Of a stretch of 64,000 bases of DNA, positions 1 to 12,592 are shown piece after piece. The stretch's first letter is position 1. The number at the start of each line of letters is the position of its first letter. The position numbers and the translations under genes were made by a program. This DNA comes from Toxonevra muliebris. Lineage: Eukaryota; Arthropoda; Insecta; Diptera; Pallopteridae. Under the pieces are notes generated by a model. It worked only from the letters and a program-made list of their open reading frames with translations. It was not told the DNA's origin and made no database searches. The DNA is taken from the NCBI GenBank assembly GCA_963691655.1, contig OY829328.1:33437890-33501889 (forward strand). The letters are read 5' to 3'.

Positions 1-1877
1 CAATTTTTTATAATTGTTCTTGCGTTCGCCCTCTTAAACCGATGGGTTCACTCCACACAAGATTCTATTACGTCGACTTCTTTTTTTCCCTCATCATTTC
101 TTCCTGGATAATTGAGGCCGAACTTCATTACTTTCTATAAAAATTAGAAAAATCTGTAATGAAACTAATCTTTTAAAAGATAACAAATTAAAAAAAAAAA
201 GTTTTGTTCACATAAAACTTGACTGTTTATAAAAATCTTTAATAAAAAAACTCGTCGCATTCAGCCAACTATGATTTTTCTCAATGTAATATCGAAGAAA
301 ACTAGCAATTTTTAAGGTCGCGACAATTCTTTCTCAGCCTGAAACAAAGGTTCCATCTCTCCCATTTGTAAGGAAAAAATGAAAAATTTCGAAAATCAAA
401 TCAAATTTATTCCGTCATAATCTACAACCTATACTTATCTTTCAAAAGATGCACATTCATTAAAGTCAGTTACTCTTAGTGCCAGAAAACTTTTGGCTTT
501 CGCAGCCCTTACTCGGATAAGCGAGTGCGAAAAATGTGATTTCTACAACGGATTTTGACATCTGCTCCGAAGAAGTACAAAGAAATACAAAATCTTTCAA
601 TCGAAATCGGTGTGTGTAAAAGATGTCGACGATGGAACAGAAGAACAGAAAAGAATATGGAAAAATGGTGCAAAAATCAGCGTTTGCAAAAGCAGGCTAA
701 TAGCTGTATTTTTGTTAACATTTAAATGCCTCTTCAGCCGTGTCAACTGTATAAGCATGTTAAACAATAAAAAAATTTGTTGGACTAACTCAATTTTCCA
801 CTGCAGGGTAGTGTTTATGGACATACATACATGTATTTGTATGTGTGTGAGTGTTAAAGTGTTCTTATGCTTGTTTGATTGCACAAGCGTTTACGCATGT
901 TGCACACAGCATGACAAGTGACAGGAAACGTTTGTGAATACATATACATAGATGCATACATGCATATGCATGTATATGCAACTTTTATATACGTATATGT
1001 GTGCATCTATACTAGGGATACATTGCACACCTTAGAGTGAAATTATATCGCATCTCCTTGTACATCCATCGCATCTATGAAGCATTGAGTAGAAATTGTT
1101 GAACGGTTATTGTTGTTGGTGTTTTGTATACATGCACATACTATGTGGGTGTAGAAGGCCAGGTGATATATGACAGCAGCAAAGTTTGTGTGTGTATGTG
1201 TATGCATAGCTTAATTTTTTAGCAATGAATATTTAGTGTAGAGCTGCAAAAAAGAGCATTTGAATTTTTGTGGAAGTTGCATTCACACAAAACTTGGAAT
1301 AAATTTTTTTTATTTCTTTTCTAAGTTCTTATAAATACTTGGAATTGCAGTTTATTTGTTATTCTAGTTTTGTTATTCATTTTAATTTTTGATGTGTTGG
1401 CAATTCTCACTGAATCGTATTTATTGTAAGAAGAGATTAAAGTTTTTGTAGTTTTTCAAATTCTTTCGCAATTATTTAAAATTACAAGAATGCTGTTATC
1501 TGTACTATGGGTAAAATTAGTAGTAGAGTTAGTAGATTCAGTTCTTAATTTTCAATCGTAAATTTAAAAGTATTATTTTTTGTTTCGCTCTTGTGTGAAT
1601 GGTTGTTAGTTGAATACATTTGTAGTTAGTTTTCCTGTTTATCAAATGCTTCAAGTAGGAAAAAACTGATACGGTACAATGAAGATAACTATACTTTAAA
1701 TTTACTGCAATCAAAATCTTGACGTTATGCCTAGTTTCAGCTTTAAACTTTTTAGAGGGAATGAAAGTAAAAAGTGTTATTGCAGTATACTCGTATTAAG
1801 TATTTTTTTGTTGTGACAAATACTTTAAATTTCTTTTGGTGCGGAAGATATTTTAAAATCTCTTAAATTAGGGGCTC
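1..1877. other. Unannotated AT-rich non-coding stretch
   Basis: I see no exon, RNA gene or transposon protein here. Both strands carry frequent stops, and open frames of up to about 100 codons show no family resemblance. The region has short runs of A and T, a TG/CA-rich patch around 800-1010 and one perfect palindrome listed separately. It is probably intron or intergenic DNA. Confidence 0.6.
956..975. repeat. 20-bp perfect palindrome
   Basis: ATACATGCATATGCATGTAT equals its own reverse complement. It sits in an alternating purine-pyrimidine patch (about 930-1010). The likely explanation is simple-sequence drift of TATG/CATA repeats; a regulatory role is not supported. Confidence 0.8.
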
Positions 1878-2640
1878 AAGAGAAGGAGAAAATGAAGTTG
1901 GAAAATAATAAAGAGAAATTTAAAGAAAGAGAGGGGAAGGAGAGGAGAACAGAAAGGAAATAGAGAGTGGAATATAGAATTAAGAAAGAGAGAAAGAAGA
2001 CAGATGAGGAAATAAAAGGGGAAATAGAGGGCGAGATAAAGAGGGAATAGATGGTGAAATGGCGAGGTGGAGAGGGGGGGAAGCGGGGGGAATGATGGTT
2101 GAGAGAGAGGGGGAGTTAGAGATGAAGAGCCATAAGGCTGAAAAAGATGTGGACGAAGAGGAAGTTAAGGCGGAAATGAACTAAGTGGAAACAAAGGTGA
2201 AGAGAGTAAGGTGGTGGTGGGGACGTAGAATCCGAGAACATAGATCGATAAAGATAGAGAGAGATGGAGGGGGAAGAGGAAAAAGTAGTTTACATAATGA
2301 TAAATGAACGTGAGAAATTTCACACGTACACAGCTCATTTACATAGAAAGAGTTCTCATTCGATCATTGTGTATGTATAGGTGGTCACCGCTGCCATAGA
2401 TGGAAACAAGAAGATGATGAAGGGCAAAGAAGAAGGAGTGTTATTCAGTAAGGAAAATGGAAAGGAGAAAGGGAGAAGGAAAGGAAAGAAAGACACCAAG
2501 AAAAAAAGTACAGAGAGAAGAAGGAAGAAAGAGGAAATCGTACAAGATTGAAAACAAGTGAATTGGAACAAGAAGAAGAGTTTGCTGGAATAGGAAGAAA
2601 GAGAAATAAGTGAGGGAGCGGAAAAAGAGAGAAAAAGTCA
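1878..2640 (+). repeat. Purine-rich (GA) tract, about 760 bp
   Basis: The + strand is dominated by A and G in two long blocks, 1878-2275 and 2398-2640, with GAGAGA, GGAGAA and AAGAAG words and few pyrimidines. The short interval between is ordinary sequence. The open frames on the minus strand here translate to low-complexity Phe/Leu/Ser/Pro protein, as expected for a polypyrimidine strand, and are not genes. GA tracts of this kind can bind GAGA-type factors or form triplex DNA in flies, but nothing here proves a function. Confidence 0.8.
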
Positions 2641-2641
2641 T

Positions 2642-5046
2642 AAGATCTCAAGCCTTTTCTCGCCACGTAAGCCCAAAGGCCAGAAATTTATCATTTCCTA
2701 ATTTCTTAGTTTCCTAGTTTGGAATTATTGTCTCAGCCCTTTCTGACAGGAAATCCAATCATTAACTTTCTTAGATTTCAATGCCAATATTATTCCCCTA
2801 TACGCATAACTTTTTTAAATTCACTAGTCACGTTTTTTTCACCAAATGAGTTTATGATGCCATCTTGTATCTCAATTATGATAGTTTTCAGCCCTGATTA
2901 CGTGCTGTAAAAAAGTTAATTTTTTCTGTGTTTCATGAAAATTTAATAAAATCCATACAAACGCAAGGAAAAACAATTATATTCCAAGTGAATGTAATTA
3001 TGAATTATAATTTTACCAATTAGGTAATTATATTTTAGATCATTATGCAAATTGCTAATTAGGTTTTAAATTATTATTATTGCTAACTGTACTAACAGCT
3101 AATTTTCGAAAAATTGCAAACCAGTGCAATGAGCAACTTTATTTTGGATCGCAATTGCCGCAAAGCCGCCACTGATGAACTAAGTTCATTCAAATCACTC
3201 TCGTTAATATATGTATCTCTTTCTCTTCTCCCACATTGTCTCAACGTTGTTTAACACCAGCAGGGTATTGCCCAATTCTAGAAGCCATAGCTGGCATTGC
3301 AATACTTCTTCCTTGAATGTCCCCTTCTTTCAGTTAATATGCCTCAAAACAGCTTCACTGTGCCGTAGTTTGATTTCAAACTTTAACATTGTTAAATGAA
3401 CTTTGATCATTATTTCCTACTTTTCTTACTTTTCTATAAATATATAACTTTTTTATTGAAATTTAAATTGTTGAAGACATATAGACTTTGAAAAAATAAA
3501 TGGATTTAATGCCTTTACAACAATCAGTTTAAAATAAGTGTATACTGTCAAGAGATTTAAAGCAGCGTTTTGAAAATAGCCTGCTCCCCATTAGATTACT
3601 AGTTATTCACGCAATTGTAAAAGTTCATAAATCCAGTGCAAATTATCCAATTAAATAAATTCTTTTGCTTTCCTATAAAAGTATTCAAGGAAATTTTCTA
3701 AGTTCAATGGATTTGCATTACCAACAACTTATAGTTATCCAAAGAAACTCTACTCTGTGAGTACACTTAGTTATACATTTATGAAAAATGTTCGTGTAAT
3801 ATGTGCAAAAATACATATGTATGTCTGTAGAAAATTTCACAAAAACGTATGTCCTTGCATACGTCACACATACCCACATACCTTCAATTTCAAATGTGTG
3901 TATATACATAGATAGTTATGCGCTTTGTGTTTTGAACTCTGTGCTGCTGAGTATACTTGTCAACTTGGTACTTGTACTATGTGTACTAGTTTATTAGTTA
4001 TTTACTATTCTCTTTTTACTATGCATTTTTACATTTAATCACACAAAATTCTGTTTGTATTGCCAAGAAGTCTTTGACAAGACAATTTGTTGTTGTTAGT
4101 GTTGCTAAGGTTGCACACTTTTTACTTTTAACGTTTTTTGTCATGTGATAAAATGATATTAAAAGCAACTCTTCGACTCTAACATATTGTTGAATATGAA
4201 TAACTTCATGCAGATGCCTTAATTTGTTTTTGTACATATTTCATAGTTTTGAATAGTTTTCAGTTTATGTTTGCTACATAAAACTGAGTATGCGAGTAAT
4301 TCTTTCTGGAAATATCTACACTTTTAATTCTATGATATATTTCATATTAGTTTGGAAGTTTTGTATATGAAAACGTTAATGTGAACTTCATATAAATTTA
4401 TGTTTGCCAATTACGTATAATTTGCTTTGTATGTTTTTGTGAAAAGTTTCAGTTATTCAAATTTTGCTTGCGCAAAATTTTATGGAAATTCACCGTTGAT
4501 CGATATTGTTAAAATGCAAAACAAAAATATTTTGTGCAATATAACTTTGAGGTAAAATATATCTGTGATGAGTTACATTTTCATTTTACTTTGAGTTCCC
4601 AGGGAAATGAGCTATAGTAAGTGAAGAAGGAAACTGGTTTTGAAATTAACTCTTAATTTTGGTTTGTTGTCCATCTGAGGGGATTTAAGTGCTCAGAGAT
4701 TTATTTCAAAATTTACAGTAGACAAATTTTTTTTAACATATTAACCCTCTATCTGGTTACCTTATTCAATGGTTTTTGGCTTCTTCTAAAGAAACTGTCT
4801 TTTTAGACTATTAATAGGATTCGAAGAAGAACACCATGTTCCAGATAAATGTTGTTTGTGAAATTTAACTATAGGTCACTGAACTCTAAAAAATCCTAAA
4901 TTTAGTGTTAGTGTAATAAATTAACCATGTAAATTTTAACTCAAATTAACTTCCTATTTTGCTACATAAAATATATTTTTGGTTACAAAATTTTCTTTAG
5001 AAAAATATTAAATATTCAAACATTTTTTAAGTTTCAATTTTTTATA
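2642..5046. other. Unannotated AT-rich stretch
   Basis: No protein family, RNA gene or clear transposon end is recognised. TTAACCCTCTATCTGG at 4741-4756 looks like one piggyBac-type TTAA end, but I found no partner end, so no element is called. Confidence 0.55.
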
Positions 5047-6100
5047 TTAACTCTCGGATTAGTGGTAAGATCCATTGGGACCTATGAACAATTGTGTGGA
5101 AATTTAATATGACTACATTAATTTACGCTCACTCAAATCATTGCGGGCAATTGAATTATCAATAAAAAGACGAATATTTTTGTTTGTTCATTGCTCTATA
5201 CTTGGGGCTAAAGTACAAGTATTCAACCTATGCAATTGTTTTGAAAGTTTAATAAAAACCGTTTTTTCACAATTACAGCAGAAAGCTATGGTTTTTCGTT
5301 GATGATTATTCTGCTCACGACACAAATTGCATGAAGGTCTATTGGACCGCTCTGTAAATCGAGGTCCACGTTCTTGTACTAGCTGTCTGCTTGTGATAAC
5401 TACTTCAAAAGCCATCATAGCATTTCTAATGTAAGGAAAAAGTGTTATGTGAGCGTTCTTGGCACGGTTTCCAATATTTTTTGTTGCCAATTGCGTGAAA
5501 TCAAATAATATCTAAATGCCCTGCGTGGTTCCTGATAAACTTTGTGAGTCATTGTATATATAGTCACAATATTTCTTAATTTTATACTTTTGGGGCATAA
5601 TTGACTGGTTTAAGTTGATTTTTTGGGGTAACCTATGTCGAGCTTTTTTAGAGATCCGATTTTGCCGAAAACTTCAATACGAATTTCCTTTCAGTTTACG
5701 AATTAAGCGAATTTTTATAAATGACCCTCTTTTGTATACTTTGACCTTGAAAAAATCGCTTATTTGACCTAAAGTTGTAAAACTCATTGGCAATATTATT
5801 AAGTATGCCTAGTTCTATTAGAAATCGTTGAGTGATTTGGATTCATATTTCTGGTGTCGCACAGTGTTATGATAGGTTCCAGCTGACTTTATCACTAATT
5901 TGGCTCTTAACATATAAAAACCGCCATAAAGTCTGAACCAATCCACATATCGCTTTGTAAATAGTTTTAAACGAATAACAATAATACATTCTTAGAATAT
6001 ATTGTCGGTCCAGGGTACCTTACCTTGGCCGAAATATAAGCAATTTTCAATGAAAAAGCAAAAAGGTCCCCAGGGGCCTTATCACTTATCCGAGGGTTAA
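5047..6100 (-). mobile_element. piggyBac-derived element, TTAA-flanked
   Basis: TTAA at 5047-5050 and 6097-6100 bounds imperfect terminal inverted repeats of roughly 40 bp. The left end starts CTCTCGGATTAGTGG; the right end, reverse complemented, starts CCCTCGGATAAGTGA. Both continue into a shared GGGACCT motif. TTAA targets with C-rich ends are characteristic of piggyBac. The interior is about 1.05 kb and keeps only the C-terminal part of a transposase on the minus strand, so this is an internally deleted, non-autonomous copy. A second TTAA element begins only about 170 bp to the right. Confidence 0.85.
5188..5560 (-). pseudogene. piggyBac transposase C-terminal remnant
   Basis: The minus strand encodes the end of a piggyBac-type transposase. 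The readable 100-residue frame at 5188-5490 contains RGPRFTERSNRPSCNLCRE followed by CCNCEKTVF and a final Cys, which is the cysteine-rich C-terminal zinc-binding domain of this family (C-x2-C, C-x2-C and later Cys/His). Just upstream, at about 5490-5560, another frame gives KVYQEPRRAFRYYLI, matching the segment that normally precedes this domain, so there is at least one frameshift. The catalytic DDD core is absent. It lies inside the TTAA-flanked element and is dead. Family assignment rests on motif recognition by eye; the transposase-like order and the TTAA ends agree with each other. Confidence 0.8.
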
Positions 6101-6266
6101 GTAAATAAGTTTCTGGTGTTTAGTATTGTAACTTATAGCAAAACTTAATGGGTAACATTTCTTAAAATGGTAAAAAAAAACAAAATTTGTTTGGAAATAG
6201 CAGAAAATAAGGCCCAATGTCAACGAGCAAAACCAAATGAAAGAAATATTTAAATTTTACTATTGT

Positions 6267-7342
6267 TAACCCTCAAATGCATTCATTTTGTTTTTTTTTG
6301 TTTTATAAAAATTTTTGTTTTTAACATAGCTTGGGGTTGCTAATCCTAAATTTCTTTTCCTGTCATCTTAGACACATTAAGTTGACGTTTTTCCTTCCAA
6401 TTCTGCATTTTTCCCTAAATAAATTGCAAGTTGTATTCATAAGTAGCAGCAGATTTTTGTCTTGTGCAATGCATAGGTCCGCCTTGAGGCGGTTTAACTT
6501 TCAGCGCTTTTTTATGCTTCACAGCGCACATGAAAAAAATTTTCATACAAACAAACTGATGAAATAAAATTGTCTACGTTTTATAGATAGAAATCCACCT
6601 TCTGGAGCGCGTCAAGCACATTCAATCGAGAGCCTGGGCTTAGACCTTCTTCAGGGAGTGATTCGATATAGAAAATGTTAGTTAAGAACTCAATTGTCAG
6701 CAGATTTTGTGCGAAATATTCGGGCAGAAACACAAGAGCCTAGCATTTCGGCAGGCGCTAGTCTGAAGAAAAGAAAAGCAAATCAACTTGCGCAGTATAC
6801 TCAGCTGGATTTGCCATAAAACGTACGAGTACTGAACTATTTGTAAAAAAAACCGCGTATCCAAAACCCCTTACGACGATTACAGTTTATACAACCTATT
6901 GCCTTGAGGCAACATAGTAAATATGTACCTGTACATAAGTATGTAAACAGTATTAAACTTATTAATAATCAAATTATGATCGTAACCTTAATATCACAAG
7001 TGTGATTTTTTCTTAATGTAACAAAAGGGTTAAAATAAATTTATATCGAGATTTAATTTAAATATATATCGCTCATTTACTAAAAGACTGTCATCAGTCA
7101 AAAAACACGATTTTTTAGTTAATGATGCAGAATTATTCATTATGTCACGCTTCATATTGTGTAAAAATTCCATATTAATATCTTGTATACTCTGCGAGTG
7201 AGAATTATAAGATTTCTTCTTTTTTCTGCAAAGTGGGAGTCAATTGAAAACTTTAAATGCGTTTTTTGAGTTATGACAGTATTTTAGTAAATGAGCGATA
7301 TGCCAATCTGCCTTGAGGCGGACTTACGCATTTGAGGGTTAA
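6267..7342. mobile_element. TTAA-flanked non-autonomous element, 1,068 bp
   Basis: TTAA at 6267-6270 and 7339-7342 bounds inverted ends CCCTCAAATGC and GCATTTGAGGG (11 bp perfect). A subterminal motif, GCCTTGAGGCGG, occurs near both ends (about 6482 and 7310), and a variant occurs at about 6900. No transposase coding is readable. The TTAA target and CCC-starting ends point to mobilisation by a piggyBac-type transposase. Its neighbour at 5047-6100 has different ends, so they are separate families. Confidence 0.82.
7068..7301. repeat. Internal inverted repeat, 26-bp arms
   Basis: ATCGCTCATTTACTAAAAGA followed by CTGTCA (7068-7093) is mirrored by TGACAGTATTTTAGTAAATGAGCGAT-like sequence at 7274-7299, with one or two small differences. 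It lies inside the 6267-7342 element. It may be a nested hairpin MITE or subterminal structure of the host element. Confidence 0.7.
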
Positions 7343-7694
7343 GGTAGGCTGAGGTGGTCCCTGATCACTGCAGAAAATTAGGTATCATTATTATAAAGCT
7401 GACTATTAAAGTTTTTTATATCACTGCAGTCGCTGAATAACTAAACTATCACTCTGTAGAGAACTCACTAGTACTCAAAAAAGACTGCTAGAGCACTTGG
7501 AATGAAGCTGAGAGAGCTGAAATCGGGATCGGGCTTTTTCGTATGAAAATATACAAACCAACAGAGATGTCAAGATCTGCTCTCTCAGTTACATCTTATG
7601 TGCTCTATGCTAAATCCGTTGAAGAACCTGTTCCTTCTCTCTACAAATCCTCTGTTTCACCTTTGTACACTAAGAAATTCGTAATATAGACATG

Positions 7695-8132
7695 CTTGCA
7701 TACAGGGCCGTAGCCAGGATTTTTTTTCGGGGGAGTATTCATTCGACGAAAATATTCATATAAAATTTTTATGAAACTGATGTTTAAATACGATGATGCA
7801 TTTGATTTTTTTGTTTCCGAATTTTCTTAATCTTAACTTAAAAAAATGGCCGAAAATGACAAAAAAATTCACAGAATAATCAATTTAATTTTTTTCAAAT
7901 AAATATTATTCAATGTGGATTCCAATACATTTTTTATCGTGAAAGACATCATTTCGATAACTCATTGACTTGCCATTATTGATAATGAACCTAACCTCAA
8001 AAAAATTATCAAAAATGCCAAAAATAGTCAGCGACTAATTTTTTTCAAATGATTATCAGTGGGAATTTGAGCCATTATCAATGATGGGGAGCCCTCCCAA
8101 AACCTCCCCCTAAATACGGCCTTGCTTGCATA
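7695..8132. mobile_element. hAT-type MITE with perfect 8-bp target duplication
   Basis: The 422-bp element (7703-8124) begins CAGGGCCGTA and ends TACGGCCTTG, near-perfect inverted ends. It is flanked by identical 8-bp repeats CTTGCATA at 7695-7702 and 8125-8132. An 8-bp duplication with CAGGG-type ends is the signature of hAT transposition. The ends continue into G-rich and C-rich runs (CGGGGGAG left, CTCCCAAAACCTCCCCCT right). There is no coding capacity. Confidence 0.9.
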
Positions 8133-9989
8133 CAGTTCTATAGAGAGAGGCCAACTGTATTTCTATTATGTTGCGAGTATATAGGAAATCCGATAGTTTT
8201 TTTTTGCCATCAAGTATTTTTAACATTTTTACTTGGCGTTTTAGCATATAAAACCAAAACATTTAAAATTATCTAAATGTAATTTAAATGCTAGTATTTG
8301 GTGTGCATGTTAAAATATCAAACAGTAATTACCATGAGAAAAAACTTATAAATGTGTTTTTGACGAATTTTCAATTTCAGATACACCGGCAAAAATATTT
8401 ACTTAACTCAGTACTTCATTAAAAAGTTTGAGCGCAATTCATATTGCTCATCGAAATCACAAAACTAATTTCTAAATTTTAATAAATTCAATTATTTGAT
8501 AAGTAATATTTATTTTAAACGTGAGAATTTTGAATTGTACTTACCACAATATTTATCAACATTTTGAGTGAATTTCTCTTCAAATATTACAAAAGAAAAT
8601 TTTATTTTTATTTTTGTTTGCAATTTAAGACTTTGTGTTCAATCCTTATGGTCTTCTTTTTTTGTTGTTGTATATATTTTGGATTTGTATGCAATTTTGG
8701 ATTTTTTAAATCAATTTTGGATTTTTGTGTTTAATTTTGAATTTTTGTATTCAATTTTTGTTCCGTTTCACTTTGGTTGTAAAAGAAAAGTTTCAGATTT
8801 TTTTTATTATTAAAGAATTATTCATGGGAAAAAATGTACATACATATAATGTTGCCTATAAAAATACTACAAATAAAATTTTGCTTGTACAATTTCATAC
8901 ACATGTGAAATGCATATGAAATTCAACTTTTTGAAAAACTATTCAGCGTAAAATATTATAATGAAATTCATGGTGGAAATTACAAAAAAAAAAAAAAAAA
9001 TATTTATATTTCCACGTATGTAGAGAGAAAATTAAACCAAAAAAAAACAAATTAAATAATAAAATAAAATTGAATAAAGAGGAGACTATACCATATGAAA
9101 ATTAAGTTTGTTTGTACATTTAAGTGAATACACAAAAAAGGACAAAAATGAAAATTACTTTTAGTTGCAGTGCAGTGAAAAAAATAGAAAAAAAACATCA
9201 AGAGTATAAATTTAAAATAAAAATTGTAAACTATGGCGCGCTTGACGTATGAATTTATTTATTTTTATTATAGTTTTAGTTTTGGTGTTTGTTTTTATGC
9301 TGAAATATATGAAAAATAGTAAAAACTATAAATTCTTTTTTTGTTTTGTTTTTAGTTTGTTTCAATGTAGCAAAATTGTCGAAAATATTTTTGCCGTCAG
9401 CTACTGTGGTATTTATGTGTATATGTAGTATGTATGTGTGATTTAGAGTTATATTTTTTCAACCATAATTTAATATTTTTTTAAAACTTTTTTTCAAATT
9501 TTTTTTCAGCGCGTTTTATATAGCAAAACTTTGTCTGGTCTTTTAGGTATAATTCTAATTGTTTTTTTCACGGCAATGTTTTATATTGACGTTGTTGTTG
9601 TTTTTTGCAGTTAGTTTTCACATGCTTTTAAACTCCAAAATTTGATTTAGAATAAATAAATATTTTTTTTGTTTGTTTTTAAGTTTTATTAAAACTATTT
9701 TTGTTGTATATGTGAGAGCTTTGCGCTCTGTGGGAAAATAGTTCGTTTCATTTGTGCCTTACAGCGAAAGTGAGTGAGAGCCGGTGATATGTAGATCAAA
9801 AGTGGCAACCAAAAAAAAAAAAAAAAAAACAAAATGGATTATTTTTCAACAGTTGAGAGCTGAAATACACTCTTATACCTAAACGTTCGTATGCATTTCT
9901 AGCAAAAATTATTTGCAGTCTTAAGGTCTTTTATTGAAATATTGGTTATTTCAAAATTTAGTGTAACGGTTGGAAATGCGGTGTAATGC
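8133..9989. other. Unannotated AT-rich stretch with short tandem motif
   Basis: No gene is supported. Around 8675-8765 a motif like CAATTTTGGATTTTT recurs about four times (a degraded minisatellite of roughly 24 bp), giving an artificial open frame. Poly-A runs occur at about 8984-9000 and 9811-9830. Confidence 0.55.
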
Positions 9990-10665
9990 AGGAATACACC
10001 CTTGTGCAAAATAAAGTGGACAATACAATTTTTCTTTGAAAACTCATACAAAAAATAAAATCTTTGGCATATCGGAATAATTATTTTTTATTTTGGCTTC
10101 CAGCATCATCTGAATAGGTTTTGGCGTAGATTCTACTAACAATTTGCAGGTGTCATAGATTTTCTCATCTCGTTACCACAATTCATTCACTGTTCGATTA
10201 ACTTGATTTCGTTTGTGCAGTCCCTCTTTCTGAATCTCGCATTGTAGATTTACCACAAATTCTCGATTGGTTTGGGAATCGGCGAATTAGTAAGACAATC
10301 CAAAATGGCTACCCCGCTGTCAGCGAAGAATATTTCCACAATCTAGGCAGGCAGGGTGTCAGATTTGGAGCATTCGATGTTGCAAGACTTTTATGTCATT
10401 TACGCTGTTGATCATCCCTGGTATCGGTACGAATGACCGTGCCCCAAAACATTAGTTTCTTGGAGTGTTTGTATGACTGCTGAATGTGAGCTGTTGAAAG
10501 TTGCCAAGGGAAGTCAAGAGTGGACACACTAAATATTAATTCTTCCGATTTGTTACTGATTTTATTTTTGAATGAATTAAAACCATTTTCAAAGAAAACT
10601 TGTCTTGGCCACACTAATTTGCTCTTATGAACGAGTTGATTGTTCAGAAATTTGAATATCCTCAA
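9990..10665 (-). pseudogene. Tc1-like transposase remnant
   Basis: The minus strand carries the C-terminal half of a Tc1-family DDE transposase, broken by stops and frameshifts. Reading from 10665 down, KKLMFWGTVI corresponds to the family's VMVWG strand; then ADSGV; then the NSPIPKPIENLW segment near 10270, equivalent to SPDLNPIENLW around the third catalytic acid; then RFRKRDCTNE; and finally KLLVESTPKPIQMMLEAK at about 10090-10140, the normal C-terminus. The sequence CTTGTGCAAAATAAAGTGG near 9991-10009 may be the terminal repeat at the 3' end. I found no matching opposite end, so the copy is probably truncated. Its ends differ from those of the Tc1 element at 48-50 kb, so it is a different family. 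Confidence 0.8.
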
Positions 10666-11249
10666 AGCCGGGATAGGGGAGTTGCGTTGAGAGGGTTAAA
10701 ATATTTATTGATTTTTTTTTCAAATTTATAGTTTGTAGTTTTTTTACGATCAATAAATTTGCCAAGCACAAAATACAAAAAAAAATTGCATTCAAAAAGT
10801 ATTTTTTAATTTGAATTAAAATTGTGGGAAAAAGTCTTTTTTGTTTATTTAAAAAAATCAACGAAAAAGTGAGGTTTTCTTGACATTGTAGTCGAAAACA
10901 CTATTACAATATAGTTTTTTTTAGATTAGAGTGTTCAGCAAATTTGTTGATATTCAAAACGATTTTATACCTATAAGGCCTATGAACCCGACTGAAATCA
11001 GCAAAATTCAAAGACGGATTTCTACTAAACTAGAGCCAATCCAGCCAAAGAGCCGATGGATCTGAACTCAGTATGCCCATACAAAAGATACTCTCTAGGT
11101 TTGTCTTTTTTTTCGACTAGCACAGTAATATTGTTTGACATTGTTAAATTCAACATTTTGGCTCCATTAATTCTCATTCTAATCAAAATAAAGAGAAATT
11201 GAACTTTATTCTTTTTTCATTTCAGTCCCGAATTATTACAGTCCAAAAT

Positions 11250-12420
11250 TAATGCCTAACACTAAGTCAAAGAAATTGGAGGCATTTTTTGATTCTCCAA
11301 TTAATGAATTATTCGCTGATTTTAATGGTGAACCTAGGCATAAATCACCTAAGTGAAGAGAGCCTGAATTATTTTCTCATTTTATTTTGAAATTGAGACA
11401 TGAACTTTTTCCTATTGGACTCTAACATTTTCGTTGTCAATTAAGGTTTGAGAAAAGTAGGTCTAAATAGTTTGTTATATTTTAAAGGAGTTTTAAACAA
11501 AATTCTTTTAGTCAAAAACCGAGGGCTACGTTAAAAAATTCGATATGAAATCAGTACATAATTTAAATTCAAGCCAAGAAAAACTTAAATATTTTTGTCT
11601 TGATTAAGGTCTTAATGAAAGAGGCTTGAATTATTTTCTAATATTAGTGCGAAACTCAGGTCTTCATTCACTATTTTAGTATTCTAGTATTAAGATCACT
11701 GTATGGGAATTCAAGCCATCATTATTTATTTATGTTAGTGCTATCGGGATTAAACATAGAATTTAAGTCTAAGTGCAGGGGTTTGGATTATTTTTTAATT
11801 TGATTTCAAAATTGGGACTTAAGTAAGTTTTTTATATTTGTTGGTCAGGAATTTGAGTTCTAAAAGAAGGATGCCTTAATTTTTTTTAGTTAGTTCAGAA
11901 TTCAGTTCCAAATCAATGAGGCACAAAATATTTTCTAATTTCAAGCCTGCGAAATAGGCTTATTTCAGTTTTGAATAATTTTTTGAATTCAATCTAGTAT
12001 TCAGGTTTCGGACCTTAGTTAAGATCTAAGTAAAGGAGACCTGAAACATTTTTTCCATCAGTTCCGAATTCAAACTTAATTAAAAAAACCTGGAACTAAT
12101 TTCTGATACTACTTCCAAATTGTTTTGTTGAATCAGTCCAAAATCTAGGTCTAAGGAACCTGAAATTATTTTTGAAAGTAAATTCAGAATTCAAATTCAA
12201 GTTAAGGAGGCTTGATCTCAAACCTATAACGAATTTTTGTACTGAGCCCAGGCCTATATAATTTTATAAATTCAATCTAGCTTCAGGTTCTCTAATTATT
12301 TGTATTTTAACTTGAAATTTAGGTGTAAATTAATGAGTCTAGAATTTTTCAATTCAGAATTCAGTTCTGAAGTATTTCCTGGTCTAGGTGAAGGTGTGAA
12401 ATTTTTCTTTAATTTAATGA
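11250..12420. repeat. Degenerate tandem array, roughly 110-150 bp period
   Basis: A motif like CCTGAATTATTTTCTAATTT, followed by an AATTCAGG/GGTCTAA-type segment, recurs around 11360, 11627, 11780, 11924, 12038, 12160 and 12335. Copies are strongly diverged and spacing is irregular. It has no open frame or transposon ends. It looks like an old minisatellite or a repeatedly duplicated transposon fragment; a dot plot is needed to fix the unit. Confidence 0.5.
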
Positions 12421-12592
12421 TGGATTATTTTTACTTTGAGTAATTTTATTTCTTTTAAATTTAACAAGTCATTAATTGCAACTAACAAATATTTTAAAAT
12501 CAATTACAGTGAAACATTAAATATCGGTTGCTTGTGGATACTGAATAATTCATAAATGTATATTGGCGAAAATGCTGTAAAAGCTTGATTTA

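Noticed and set aside
2356..2666. Several overlapping Phe/Leu/Ser/Pro-rich minus-strand frames
   Set aside because: They are the complement of the purine tract and are low-complexity artefacts.
4741..4756. Additional piggyBac-type element starting TTAACCCTCTATC
   Set aside because: No matching opposite end was found.
8568..8919. Two overlapping Phe-rich frames
   Set aside because: They come from the short TTTTGGATTTTT tandem motif; no family resemblance.
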